The notes below the pieces were generated by a model. It saw only the letters and a program-made list of their open reading frames with translations. It ran no database searches and had not been told where the DNA came from. Positions 51,568 to 59,306 of a stretch of DNA of 64,000 nt are shown one piece after another (the first letter of the stretch is position 1; the number at the start of each line of letters is the position of its first letter). Location: contig CAKPHG010000003.1 of assembly GCA_934157035.1 (NCBI GenBank), positions 1 through 64,000 on the forward strand, in the 5' to 3' direction. This DNA is from an uncultured Clostridia bacterium. GTDB taxonomy: Bacteria; Bacillota; Clostridia; TANB77; CAG-508. Both the position numbers and the translations under genes were made by a program.

Positions 51568-53367
51568 CTATGTTCTTTCAGAGTATGCTTTGTTCTTCTG
51601 ATTTATATATTCAAACATACCATCTAAATCACTATTATTAAGTCTTACAACATCTTCTTTTCCTTTTTGTTTAGCATTTTCTATTAATTTGTTATATAAA
51701 TACTCAACAACATCAAATGCAGTATTTCCCTTATTGGTTTTTATTAAGAATATTTTTTTAGCATCTATATCATGATTTGCCTTTCCTTTCACATCTCTTT
51801 GAGGGTTTTTCTCAAACATTTCTCTTAAATTTTCCCTTGAAAATTCTTCCGCAAAGACGTTATTATACTGATCTTCTATTAAAAAATCTTCTCCTTCTTT
51901 GGCATCTACTTTAAAATATATTTCATCTTTAAATCGTTTTTCCATTGCATTATATACGTCTTCTTCGTTTACTTTTTCTGTTTTTGAATAATCTACTACA
52001 TCAAAATATTTTCTATATTCCATTGGAATATCGCATATTCTTAATTTTTTAAATTCATATATAAAAGAATTTTTTATTTCTAGTACTCCTTTTCCTCCTT
52101 TAGACATATATACTCTCGACTGTTCTTCTGATTTCATTTTAGAAGCATCTCCGATTTTAGCCTTTAGTCCTTCGCTAATTATTTGTTTAAGGTTATCTTT
52201 ACATGTAAAATGAAAATATGAATTATTTAAATCTATATCACTAATATTCACACTTTCAATGCCTTTCATTTCTCTATGTTTTTTTATAAATAGATCTTGC
52301 AACATTGTGTAATCTTTTTCTTGTACTTTATAAAATTCCTTTACCATATCCTGATTATTTACTAAACTTATTGCAGGAGGAACTATATTTTTAGATATTA
52401 ACATACTATTTAGTAAACACAATGCTGTTCTTTTGTTTCCATCTTCATATGGTTGTATGAACATAAAGTCAGCATATATTTTTGTTACAGCTTTAATATA
52501 TTCTTCAACACTTTGTTTACTATTATATGCACTTTCATATTCTTCTTGTAATTTTGCTATAGCCCCTGGTACTTCTTCGAATGGTATTGTATGTATTATT
52601 GGATTTTCTCTTATTCCCTCATTTGACCCTAGTGTTACAGGCTTTTGTCTATAATCTGTTCCTATTTTAGTCATTCCTATTTGACTTACCATTTCACTTC
52701 TAAACAGCTTGCAACTTTCTTCAATATTAATTGGTCCTTGGTCTTTCTTTTTAACAAATGGAATTAAAGTCATTCTTGATATGTCTTCTATTTCTTTTAT
52801 ATTTTGGTATTCTGCTACACCTTTCTCTAATGTTCTATGAACTTTATCATGTGCTATAAAAGGATCTTTAGGATTTTCGGATATTGTCTTTCTTATCATT
52901 TCTCTTACTTTTTTTATATAGGAATCTTCTAACATGTTACTTTTTTCTATTTTTTTATAATGAAATGATTTTATAAATTTCTTTATTATATTTTTTTCTT
53001 CTTCATACTTATGCTTAAATTCTTCCTCTAAATAAATTGAATCTAAGCTGATTCCGTTATGCATACTGCCATAAGCAAATTCTTTCCATTCTTCATATTC
53101 CTCATTTGATGTTATATTTAATGAATTTCCAAATAAGGCTTCTATTGTACTTTCATCAAATTTTATATTGCTATCTAAATCAATTTGTCTATGAATACTT
53201 TCTGACTCTTTTCTGTATTCTGGAATTGAATCAAAATTAGTTTCCATATATTTATGTATCATTAACATTTTATCAATATCCATTTGAGCTATAAGTATTC
53301 TTTTTATATATTCTTGTATAGGATTAAAGCTTAATTTTTGTGATAAATTCTTTCCATTAGAAAACAT
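51568..53367 (-). CDS. Fic-domain protein with altered catalytic motif
   Basis: 599 residues, outside the element. The Fic motif HPF-x-(D/E)GN-(G/K)-R appears as FMFIQPYEDGNKRTAL (about 302-316): the catalytic His is Gln. The rest of the domain is intact (TLGSNEGIRENPIIHTIP before it). Fic enzymes transfer AMP or other phosphate groups to proteins; without the His this one may be inactive or use another chemistry. The C-terminal 220 residues are of unknown fold. Start uncertain: the ATG at 53367 has no ribosome site, while a good site (GAGGTGAGG, about 53452-53460) lies 33 codons upstream, before an in-frame ATA, so the true start may be ATA. Confidence 0.72.
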   Translation of the reverse strand: MFSNGKNLSQKLSFNPIQEYIKRILIAQMDIDKMLMIHKYMETNFDSIPEYRKESESIHRQIDLDSNIKFDESTIEALFGNSLNITSNEEYEEWKEFAYGSMHNGISLDSIYLEEEFKHKYEEEKNIIKKFIKSFHYKKIEKSNMLEDSYIKKVREMIRKTISENPKDPFIAHDKVHRTLEKGVAEYQNIKEIEDISRMTLIPFVKKKDQGPINIEESCKLFRSEMVSQIGMTKIGTDYRQKPVTLGSNEGIRENPIIHTIPFEEVPGAIAKLQEEYESAYNSKQSVEEYIKAVTKIYADFMFIQPYEDGNKRTALCLLNSMLISKNIVPPAISLVNNQDMVKEFYKVQEKDYTMLQDLFIKKHREMKGIESVNISDIDLNNSYFHFTCKDNLKQIISEGLKAKIGDASKMKSEEQSRVYMSKGGKGVLEIKNSFIYEFKKLRICDIPMEYRKYFDVVDYSKTEKVNEEDVYNAMEKRFKDEIYFKVDAKEGEDFLIEDQYNNVFAEEFSRENLREMFEKNPQRDVKGKANHDIDAKKIFLIKTNKGNTAFDVVEYLYNKLIENAKQKGKEDVVRLNNSDLDGMFEYINQKNKAYSERT

Positions 53368-53630
53368 TTCTTTAACTGCTTCTATTCCTTTTTCTTCAAT
53401 ATTTATATATATTTTTTCTGCTGAATCTTTTACATTTTCTATTTCTATACTACCTCACCTCTTTTGTTTCACACCTATATATCTTTAGCTTGTTTTCTAA
53501 ATAATTAAAAACTATTTTTATTATACACTATTAGATTATTTTTTCAAGTTCATAAATTTTTAATTTCTACTTTTCTTCTTAAAGTATATTTTTTCATTCT
53601 TTGGAAATAATTTATTTAGGTGGTGATAAT

Positions 53631-53804
53631 ATGACAAGTAAAGAGCTTTTATATGTTGAAGATGCTTTAGGGCATGAATGTTATATGAAAACATGTGCTA
53701 AAAAAACTTCTTCTCAATTAACAGATCTTACTCTTTCTACTTATGTAGCAGAGTTAGAGCAAAAGCATACTGATTTATTTAACAAATTTTTAAATTTATT
53801 ATAG
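53631..53804 (+). CDS. Small CotF-like spore coat protein
   Basis: 57 residues from the ATG at 53631 (MTSKELLYVEDALGHECYMK), after GGTGGTG. The protein is a helical pair matching the first half of the coat-F family: ELLYVEDALGH, then LTLSTYVAELEQKHTDLF. It is followed 9 bases later by a second coat protein, so both are probably made in the mother cell. Confidence 0.8.
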   Translation: MTSKELLYVEDALGHECYMKTCAKKTSSQLTDLTLSTYVAELEQKHTDLFNKFLNLL

Positions 53805-53813
53805 GAGGTACTT

Positions 53814-54059
53814 ATGGAAGATAGAGATTTAATCGAAAATGAATTATTAGTAATTAAAGGTGTATGTGATTTATATCTTCATGGAACAATAGAATCTTCT
53901 ACTGCTGAAGTTCACATGGCTTTTAAAGATGCTTTAAATGAATCTTTAAATATTCAAAACAAAATTTATAATCTTATGAAAGAAAAAGGATGGTATAAAA
54001 CTGATACTGCTGAACAAACTAAAATTGATACTGTTAAACAAAATTTCATGGGTAAATAA
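53814..54059 (+). CDS. CotF-family spore coat protein
   Basis: 81 residues: LIENELLVIKGVCDLYLHGTIES, MAFKDALNESLNIQNKIYNLM and KGWYKTDTAEQTKI, typical of Coat_F proteins. It has AGGAGG before the ATG and is in an operon with the preceding small coat protein. Confidence 0.9.
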   Translation: MEDRDLIENELLVIKGVCDLYLHGTIESSTAEVHMAFKDALNESLNIQNKIYNLMKEKGWYKTDTAEQTKIDTVKQNFMGK

Positions 54060-54067
54060 AATTTAAG

Positions 54068-54119
54068 ACCTCTGTTAATTAAGTAATGTTATAATCTTTA
54101 CTTAATTAACAGAGGTTTT
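54068..54119. terminator. Long bidirectional terminator between coat genes and trmL
   Basis: An almost perfect 19-bp stem, AAGACCTCTGTTAATTAAG / CTTAATTAACAGAGGTTTT (approximate ends), lies between convergent genes. Confidence 0.85.
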
Positions 54120-54138
54120 ATTTTATATAGCAACAAAT

Positions 54139-54639
54139 TTATTTATTAAAATATTCGCTTGTTTCTTCTAGGTTTTCAAAGTTTTTATGTCTCAAGACTT
54201 CATATATAACTATTGCTACTGAATTAGATAAATTTAAAGAACGAAGCATACTTCTCATTGGAATTCTAATTGTTTTATCTAAATATTTTTTTAGTAAGTC
54301 TTCTGGTAAGCCTTTTGTTTCTTTTCCAAATAGTAAAAATACTTCATCAAATTTTTCATATTCTACATCTGAATAACAAGTTTGTCCTTTTGTTGTTACA
54401 AAATACATATTGTTTTCCTCTGGTTTATACTTATTTAAAAATTCTTCTAAAGATGAATGCTTTTCTATTTCTAATTTATCCCAATAGTCAAGTCCTGCTC
54501 TTTTTAATGTTTTATCTGTTATTTCAAAGCCTAATGGCTCAACTAAATGTAATTTTCCTCCTGTTGCAGCACATGTTCTTGCTATATTTCCTGTATTTTG
54601 TGGTATTTCTGGTTCTACCATTACAATGTTAATTTTCAT
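54139..54639 (-). CDS. trmL: tRNA (cytidine/uridine-34 2'-O)-methyltransferase
   Basis: 166 residues of the SPOUT family: VMVEPEIPQNTGNIARTCAA at the start, LLFGKETKGLPEDLL, and the knot-forming IRIPMRSMLRSLNLSNSVAIV. TrmL methylates the wobble ribose of leucine tRNAs. The length and motifs are complete. Confidence 0.95.
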   Translation of the reverse strand: MKINIVMVEPEIPQNTGNIARTCAATGGKLHLVEPLGFEITDKTLKRAGLDYWDKLEIEKHSSLEEFLNKYKPEENNMYFVTTKGQTCYSDVEYEKFDEVFLLFGKETKGLPEDLLKKYLDKTIRIPMRSMLRSLNLSNSVAIVIYEVLRHKNFENLEETSEYFNK

Positions 54640-54929
54640 TTAATTCTCTCCTATCATAAAAAATTACATTATTATTATAACACCTTGAATTCAAAAGTCA
54701 AAAATCTTGATAAGAAAATTTTTGCGAATTTTTGTTTGACTTTTGTGACATACTATGTTATATTATTTATGCGAACATTTTTTTGATTATTTAAAATAGT
54801 CAATCAAATAATTTGTATTTTTTCGCAACACTGTATGCCTTTATAAATTAAACAAACTAAAAATACTACAAAGGTTTATAGGTAAACCCTTATTTAAAAA
54901 CCTAAATATTTATACAACGAGTGAATTAA
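54640..54929 (+). promoter_or_regulatory. Control region upstream of the radical SAM gene
   Basis: 290 bases without a gene. A promoter fits at 54736-54764 (TTGACT, 17-base spacer, TATATT), giving a leader of about 160 bases. An inverted repeat (ATTTTTTTGATTATTT / AATAGTCAATCAAATAAT, around 54776-54815) and AGGTTTATAGGTAAACCC (54872-54889) suggest leader structure. The ATG at 54930 has only a weak site (AACGAGTG). Confidence 0.5.
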
Positions 54930-56262
54930 ATGGATATTCTTGAAAAATTAAAAATATTAGCAGATTCGGCAAAATATGATGCTTCTTGTAGTTCTTCTGG
55001 AAGCAAACGTTCAAATACAAAGGATGGAATTGGAAATGGAGATGTTTCTGGCATTTGTCATAGCTGGCGGAGCTGATGGAAGATGCATTTCTCTTCTAAA
55101 AATTTTAATGAGCAATAGCTGCATTTATGATTGTAAATATTGTATTAACAGATGTACAAATTCTGTTAAAAGAGCTACCTTTACTCCTAGAGAAATTGCT
55201 GATTTAACTATTGCCTTTTATAAACGTAATTATATAGAAGGTTTATTTTTAAGTTCTGCTGTAATAAAAAATCCAGACTATACAATGGAACGTTTATATG
55301 AAGCAATTTTTATATTAAGAAAAGAATATAATTTTAATGGTTATATCCATGTAAAAACTATTCCTGGTGCAAGTAAAGAATTAATTGATAAATTAGGTCA
55401 TTTAGTAGATAGAACTAGCATTAACATTGAGCTTCCTTCTAATGATAGCCTAAAACTTTTAGCCCCACAAAAAGAGAAAGCAGGAATTCTAACTCCTATG
55501 CAATACATTTCAAAAGAAATAAATATTTCTAAACAAGAAAAATCAAAATATAAAGAAAAATTTGTGCCAGCAGGTCAAACTACTCAATTAATTGTAGGTG
55601 CCACTCCCGAAACGGATTTGAAAATTATGAAATTGTCTGAAAGTTTATATACTAAATTAAACTTAAAGCGTGTTTATTATTCTGCCTATGTTTCTATTAA
55701 TGAAGATAGCAATTTGCCTGCTCTTTCTTCCCCACCTCTTCTTCGAGAAAATAGGCTTTATCAAGCAGATTGGCTTATTCGTTTTTATGGTTTTAAAATT
55801 GACGATTTATTAGATGAAACTCATCCAAATTTTCATACTATGTTAGACCCAAAATGTGATTGGGCTCTTCGTAATCTGCAACACTTTCCTGTAGAAATTA
55901 ATAAAGCTGACTATAATACTTTATTAAAAGTTCCAGGCATTGGTGTTATTAGTGCTAAACGTATTATTACTGCAAGAAGAGAATTTAATTTAACTTTTGA
56001 GAATTTAAAAAAATTTGGAATTGTACTAAAACGCGCTCGTTATTTTATTACTTGTAATGGAAAATATTATGACCCTATTAAACATTTTAACGAAAATTTT
56101 ATTGCTCAAAATTTACTTTTTTTAGAACGTACATCCACACCTTCTTTAAACTATGTTCAAACTTCTTTATTTGATAATATTTCAAATGCAGATAATTTCA
56201 TTTTTGACGCACTTTCACCAACAAAGGAGGATAAGCAAAAATGTTTAACTGGAATACTATAA
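54930..56262 (+). CDS. Putative DNA modification/repair radical SAM protein, +1 frame break at an in-frame CGG
   Basis: The ATG at 54930 opens MDILEKLKILADSAKYDASC, then GNGDVSGICHSW, which is the family N terminus, up to an in-frame CGG (codon 47, 55068-55070) followed two codons later by TGA. Skipping the C reads W-GADGRCISLLKILMSN and continues with the radical SAM cysteines CIYDCKYC. The C terminus has a helix-hairpin-helix (LLKVPGIGVISAKRIITARR), which binds DNA. Total 1333 nt is 3n+1. The family always pairs with a TIGR03915 protein, here overlapping by 22 bases and intact. The break therefore falls in a gene that looks under selection. Confidence 0.85.
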
Positions 56263-56999
56263 CTAAAACTTATGTATATGATGGCTCTTTCGAAGGGCTT
56301 CTTAGTATCGTTTTTAATTGTTATATAAATAAAAATATACCTTTAAAAATTGTAAAAAAAAGTAATTTAGAAATAAATTTTTTAGAGGAAACTGAAGAGC
56401 AAATAACTAATTATGAACATTCTGACAGAATATTTCATGGAATTATTAAAAACATTTCTTATGATACTTTGTACAATAGCTATTATGCTTTTCTTTCTAA
56501 TACTCAAAATAAAGAAATTAATATTGTAAAATATCTTTTAAAGGGTTTGGTTATTGGACCTAAAATTGATACTATGCTTTCTATAGATTTTGTATTTGCT
56601 GTGCATTCTATGCGAAAAAAAATGCTACATGAGGCTCATAAATTTAAAGGACTTCTTCGCTTTGTTCAAATAAAAGAAAATTTATTTTATGCTTCTATTC
56701 ATCCTGATAACAATATAACCGAAAATTTAGGACATCATTTTATAAGTAGATTACCTAAAGAGAATTTTATTATTCATGATAAAAATAGAAATATTGCATT
56801 TCTTTATAATACTAAGGAATATAAAATAATTGATAATTTTTCTTTGCCCTCTTTTACTATTTCAGATGAAGAAAAAAAGTATCAAGAATTATGGTCTTCA
56901 TTTTTTAAAACTATTGCTATTAAAGAAAGAACAAACAAAAGACTTCAAATGCAATATATGCCTAAAAAGTATTGGCAGGATTTAATAGAATTTAAATAA
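56241..56999 (+). CDS. TIGR03915-family putative DNA metabolism protein
   Basis: 252 residues: TYVYDGSFEGLLSIVFNCY at the start, HEAHKFKGLLRFVQIKENLFYA and FISRLPKENFIIHDKNRNIAF are hallmarks of this DUF4130-containing family, always found beside the helix-hairpin-helix radical SAM protein. It starts inside the end of that gene, with AAGGAGG. The two are thought to act together on DNA; the reaction is not known. Confidence 0.92.
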   Translation: MFNWNTITKTYVYDGSFEGLLSIVFNCYINKNIPLKIVKKSNLEINFLEETEEQITNYEHSDRIFHGIIKNISYDTLYNSYYAFLSNTQNKEINIVKYLLKGLVIGPKIDTMLSIDFVFAVHSMRKKMLHEAHKFKGLLRFVQIKENLFYASIHPDNNITENLGHHFISRLPKENFIIHDKNRNIAFLYNTKEYKIIDNFSLPSFTISDEEKKYQELWSSFFKTIAIKERTNKRLQMQYMPKKYWQDLIEFK

Positions 57000-57027
57000 C
57001 TATACAATCTAAGAGATATACATAAAA

Positions 57028-57056
57028 TTGCCTTTTAAGTTAAAATATGTTATAAT
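57028..57056 (+). promoter_or_regulatory. Promoter of the unrecognised gene at 57.1 kb
   Basis: TTGCCT (57028-57033), 17-base spacer, TATAAT (57051-57056); the ATG follows 43 bases later with GGAGG. Confidence 0.7.
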
Positions 57057-57098
57057 AATTATGTAACTTATTTTATACTTTAATGGAGGAAAATTTTT

Positions 57099-58025
57099 AT
57101 GCTTACATTTTTAAATTTTAATGCTCGGCAATTAGCTTCAACCGATGGTTTTAATAGAAAAATCAAAAAAGTAGCTGAAAAATTAGGAATTAAGAAAATT
57201 TTATATTCAGAAATAATCAATATTGAAGATAATAGTTTAGATGTTCTTCTTATTGATGAAAAAATGTATTTTCATAAAATACATTTATATTCTACTTTAG
57301 TAGTTAAAATGCTAAATGATGAATTTAGTAAGATTCTTAATTCTCTTGGTTTCACTAATTTGGAAAACTCATTAGATGACTCAAATTGCGTTGAAAACTG
57401 CAATCTTCTTGAAGAAATTAGTTCAACATTAAGTAGATCCATTGAACTTCTTAATATTGAAAGCTCCTCAAATATTGACAGGTTGGAGAATAGTGTTTCT
57501 TCTCAATTTAATATTTGCTTTGAGAACTTCACTTATAAGGAGATTCACTCTGCAGTAGAACCTTTAGTAAAAGACTTTATTCATCATCTTCATAGTTTTA
57601 AAATTATAAGTCTTAATAAAGTATCTATTGAAGTGTTAGCAATAACTTCGGAATGTAAATTATTTCAATATACAATTCCCGTTAACAGCTCATACACCAA
57701 ATTTCTTAACAGATATCTTTCTGCTATTCTTCCTTACGATAGTTTCATTGAAATGAAACGTAATCTAAGAACTCTTGATTTTTCTGCTTCATTAAAAGAA
57801 ACCTTACCTATTTATAAGTCTAAAAAAGAAAAATTAGATACTTGTGGTTTTCTAACATTTCTTTTAAATACTTATAAAAAAGATATAAAAGGAGAAGGAT
57901 CTGGCAATGAAGGCCTAAAGAATTTTCACAAATTCTTTTTTGATACTTGTGCTGATGAAAAAGAAGCTAAAAATAAGATTATGTCTTGCTATATGCAAGC
58001 TAAGTCTTATGAACAAAAAAAATAA
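57099..58025 (+). CDS. Unrecognised 308-residue protein with an early CGG codon
   Basis: The start is the ATG at 57099 after TGGAGG. No family was recognised. It is soluble and mainly helical: NRKIKKVAEKLGIKKILYSE near the start, a central helical region (HSAVEPLVKDFIHHLHSF), and a Lys-rich C terminus. Codon 10 is an in-frame CGG (57126-57128). Here the zero frame stays open for the whole gene, while a +1 shift would give G-N and a TAG. So CGG must be read as a normal codon, or expression is blocked at this point. It has its own promoter and terminator. Confidence 0.6.
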   Translation: MLTFLNFNARQLASTDGFNRKIKKVAEKLGIKKILYSEIINIEDNSLDVLLIDEKMYFHKIHLYSTLVVKMLNDEFSKILNSLGFTNLENSLDDSNCVENCNLLEEISSTLSRSIELLNIESSSNIDRLENSVSSQFNICFENFTYKEIHSAVEPLVKDFIHHLHSFKIISLNKVSIEVLAITSECKLFQYTIPVNSSYTKFLNRYLSAILPYDSFIEMKRNLRTLDFSASLKETLPIYKSKKEKLDTCGFLTFLLNTYKKDIKGEGSGNEGLKNFHKFFFDTCADEKEAKNKIMSCYMQAKSYEQKK

Positions 58026-58039
58026 GTAACTTCCAAAAA

Positions 58040-58072
58040 GAACTATCTTAATAGATAGTTCTTTTTTTGCAT
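58040..58072 (+). terminator. Terminator after the 57.1-kb gene
   Basis: The hairpin AACTATCT-TAAT-AGATAGTT is followed by eight T's. Confidence 0.85.
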
Positions 58073-58140
58073 ATTTTTTAATATTTTAGAAAAAATATTT
58101 ATTATTAGTAATTCTATTGTTTATGTTTACTTCTTAGTTT

Positions 58141-58170
58141 CTGTAAAGTTAACCTCATACATGCTATATT
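58141..58170 (+). promoter_or_regulatory. Shared upstream motif of the first XRE gene
   Basis: CTGTAAAGTTAACCTC followed at the same spacing by TGCTATATT; it aligns over 30 bases with 58632-58661 upstream of the second XRE gene. TATATT is a likely -10 element. The shared motif may be the binding site of the two related regulators. Confidence 0.55.
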
Positions 58171-58221
58171 CCAGATAAATAAATCTTTACATAGAGATTA
58201 ATTTATGAAAGGAGCGTAATT

Positions 58222-58551
58222 ATGGCAATTGATTATAGTGTTATTGGAGAAAGATTAAAAAGAGCAAGAAAAGAAAAGGGGTTAACTCAAGAACAACTTG
58301 CTGAGAAAATTGACGTTTCTATAGCATTTTTAAGTAGAATTGAAAGAGGTAGTTCTCAAATAAATTTAAAAAGATTAACTCAAATTTGTGAATTATTAGA
58401 TGTTACTGAAGGTGATATTTTAAATGGTGTTTCTAATAATTCAAATAAATACCTTGATTTTGAATTTGCAAATTTATTACAAAAATGTTCTTCTTCACAA
58501 CAAAAGCTAATTTATGATATAGCTAAAGTAATTGCAAATCAAAACAATTAA
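58222..58551 (+). CDS. XRE-family transcriptional regulator
   Basis: 109 residues: an N-terminal helix-turn-helix (ERLKRARKEKGLTQEQLAEKI, then SIAFLSRIERGSSQINLKRL) and a short C-terminal helical dimer region (DFEFANLLQKCSSSQQKLIY). It is paralogous to the next gene, with the same DVTEGDILNGVSNNS linker. It has AAAGGAG before the ATG and its own terminator. Targets are unknown; autoregulation through the shared upstream motif is likely. Confidence 0.88.
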   Translation: MAIDYSVIGERLKRARKEKGLTQEQLAEKIDVSIAFLSRIERGSSQINLKRLTQICELLDVTEGDILNGVSNNSNKYLDFEFANLLQKCSSSQQKLIYDIAKVIANQNN

Positions 58552-58558
58552 TAAAAAA

Positions 58559-58593
58559 GTAAAACTTTTACAATTTTTGTAAAAGTTTTTTAT
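58559..58593 (+). terminator. Terminator after the first XRE gene
   Basis: The hairpin AAAACTTTTACAA / TTGTAAAAGTTTT with a T run. Confidence 0.85.
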
Positions 58594-58631
58594 TATTTTT
58601 AACTTATAATTCTAACTTGAATTATTGTTAT

Positions 58632-58661
58632 CTGTAAAAATAAACCTATTCGTGCTATATT
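58632..58661 (+). promoter_or_regulatory. Shared upstream motif of the second XRE gene
   Basis: CTGTAAAAATAAACCT followed by GTGCTATATT; it matches the element at 58141-58170 in length and spacing. Confidence 0.55.
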
Positions 58662-58684
58662 TACTAAAAAGGAAAGGTGATTTT

Positions 58685-59011
58685 ATGGCAGTAGATTTTA
58701 ATATAATAGGTAAGCGCCTTAAAAACGCTAGAAAAGAAGTAAATTTTACACAAGAAAACTTAGCCGAAAAAATGGGTGTTTCTATTGCCTATTTAAGTAA
58801 GGTAGAAACTGGTAAAATTCATATTAATTTAGAAAGGTTATCTCAAATATGTAATATTTTAGATGTTACTGAAGGTGAAATTTTAAATGGTGTTTCTAAC
58901 AATTCAAAAAAATATTTGAATAGTGAGTTTTATGAATTATTAAGAAAATGTACACCTCAGCAACAAAAATTGATCTATAATATATTAAAAGTTATATTAG
59001 AAGATAATTAA
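58685..59011 (+). CDS. XRE-family transcriptional regulator, paralogue
   Basis: 108 residues from the ATG at 58685 (MAVDFNIIGKRLKNARKEV), after GGAAAGGTG; the longer frame has no site. The helix-turn-helix is FTQENLAEKMGVSIAYLSKVE, and the C terminus parallels the first regulator (EFYELLRKCTPQQQKLIYNI). The two genes probably arose by tandem duplication including their control region. Confidence 0.88.
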   Translation: MAVDFNIIGKRLKNARKEVNFTQENLAEKMGVSIAYLSKVETGKIHINLERLSQICNILDVTEGEILNGVSNNSKKYLNSEFYELLRKCTPQQQKLIYNILKVILEDN

Positions 59012-59306
59012 GTTCTTATTATTAAAACAAAAATGTGCAGGAATTATATCCTGTGCATTGACAAATTTTATTTAGTTTTTAATATCCACAATATTTCATA
59101 TAAAATTTCCAGATTACCTGCTTCATTTCTTCCGAAAAATTACTTCTAAAAATTTCATATGATATTCTCCTTTTCTTATTCTTTATAAAGCAATATTTTC
59201 CATTATTTTTCATAAGAAAATTCTTGAAAAAAGGCTCATCCTATGTTACTATAAATTTGTATATTGTTAAAAATTTAATCAATTATAAAATAAGGAGGAT
59301 TTATTT
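59012..59306 (+). promoter_or_regulatory. Gap upstream of pflB
   Basis: 295 bases without a gene. A hairpin ATGTGCAGGA / TCCTGTGCAT (59032-59060) ends the XRE transcript. Around 59225-59252, TTGAAA and TATAAA are present but 20 bases apart, so the pflB promoter is not certain. AAGGAGG stands before the pflB ATG. Confidence 0.45.
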
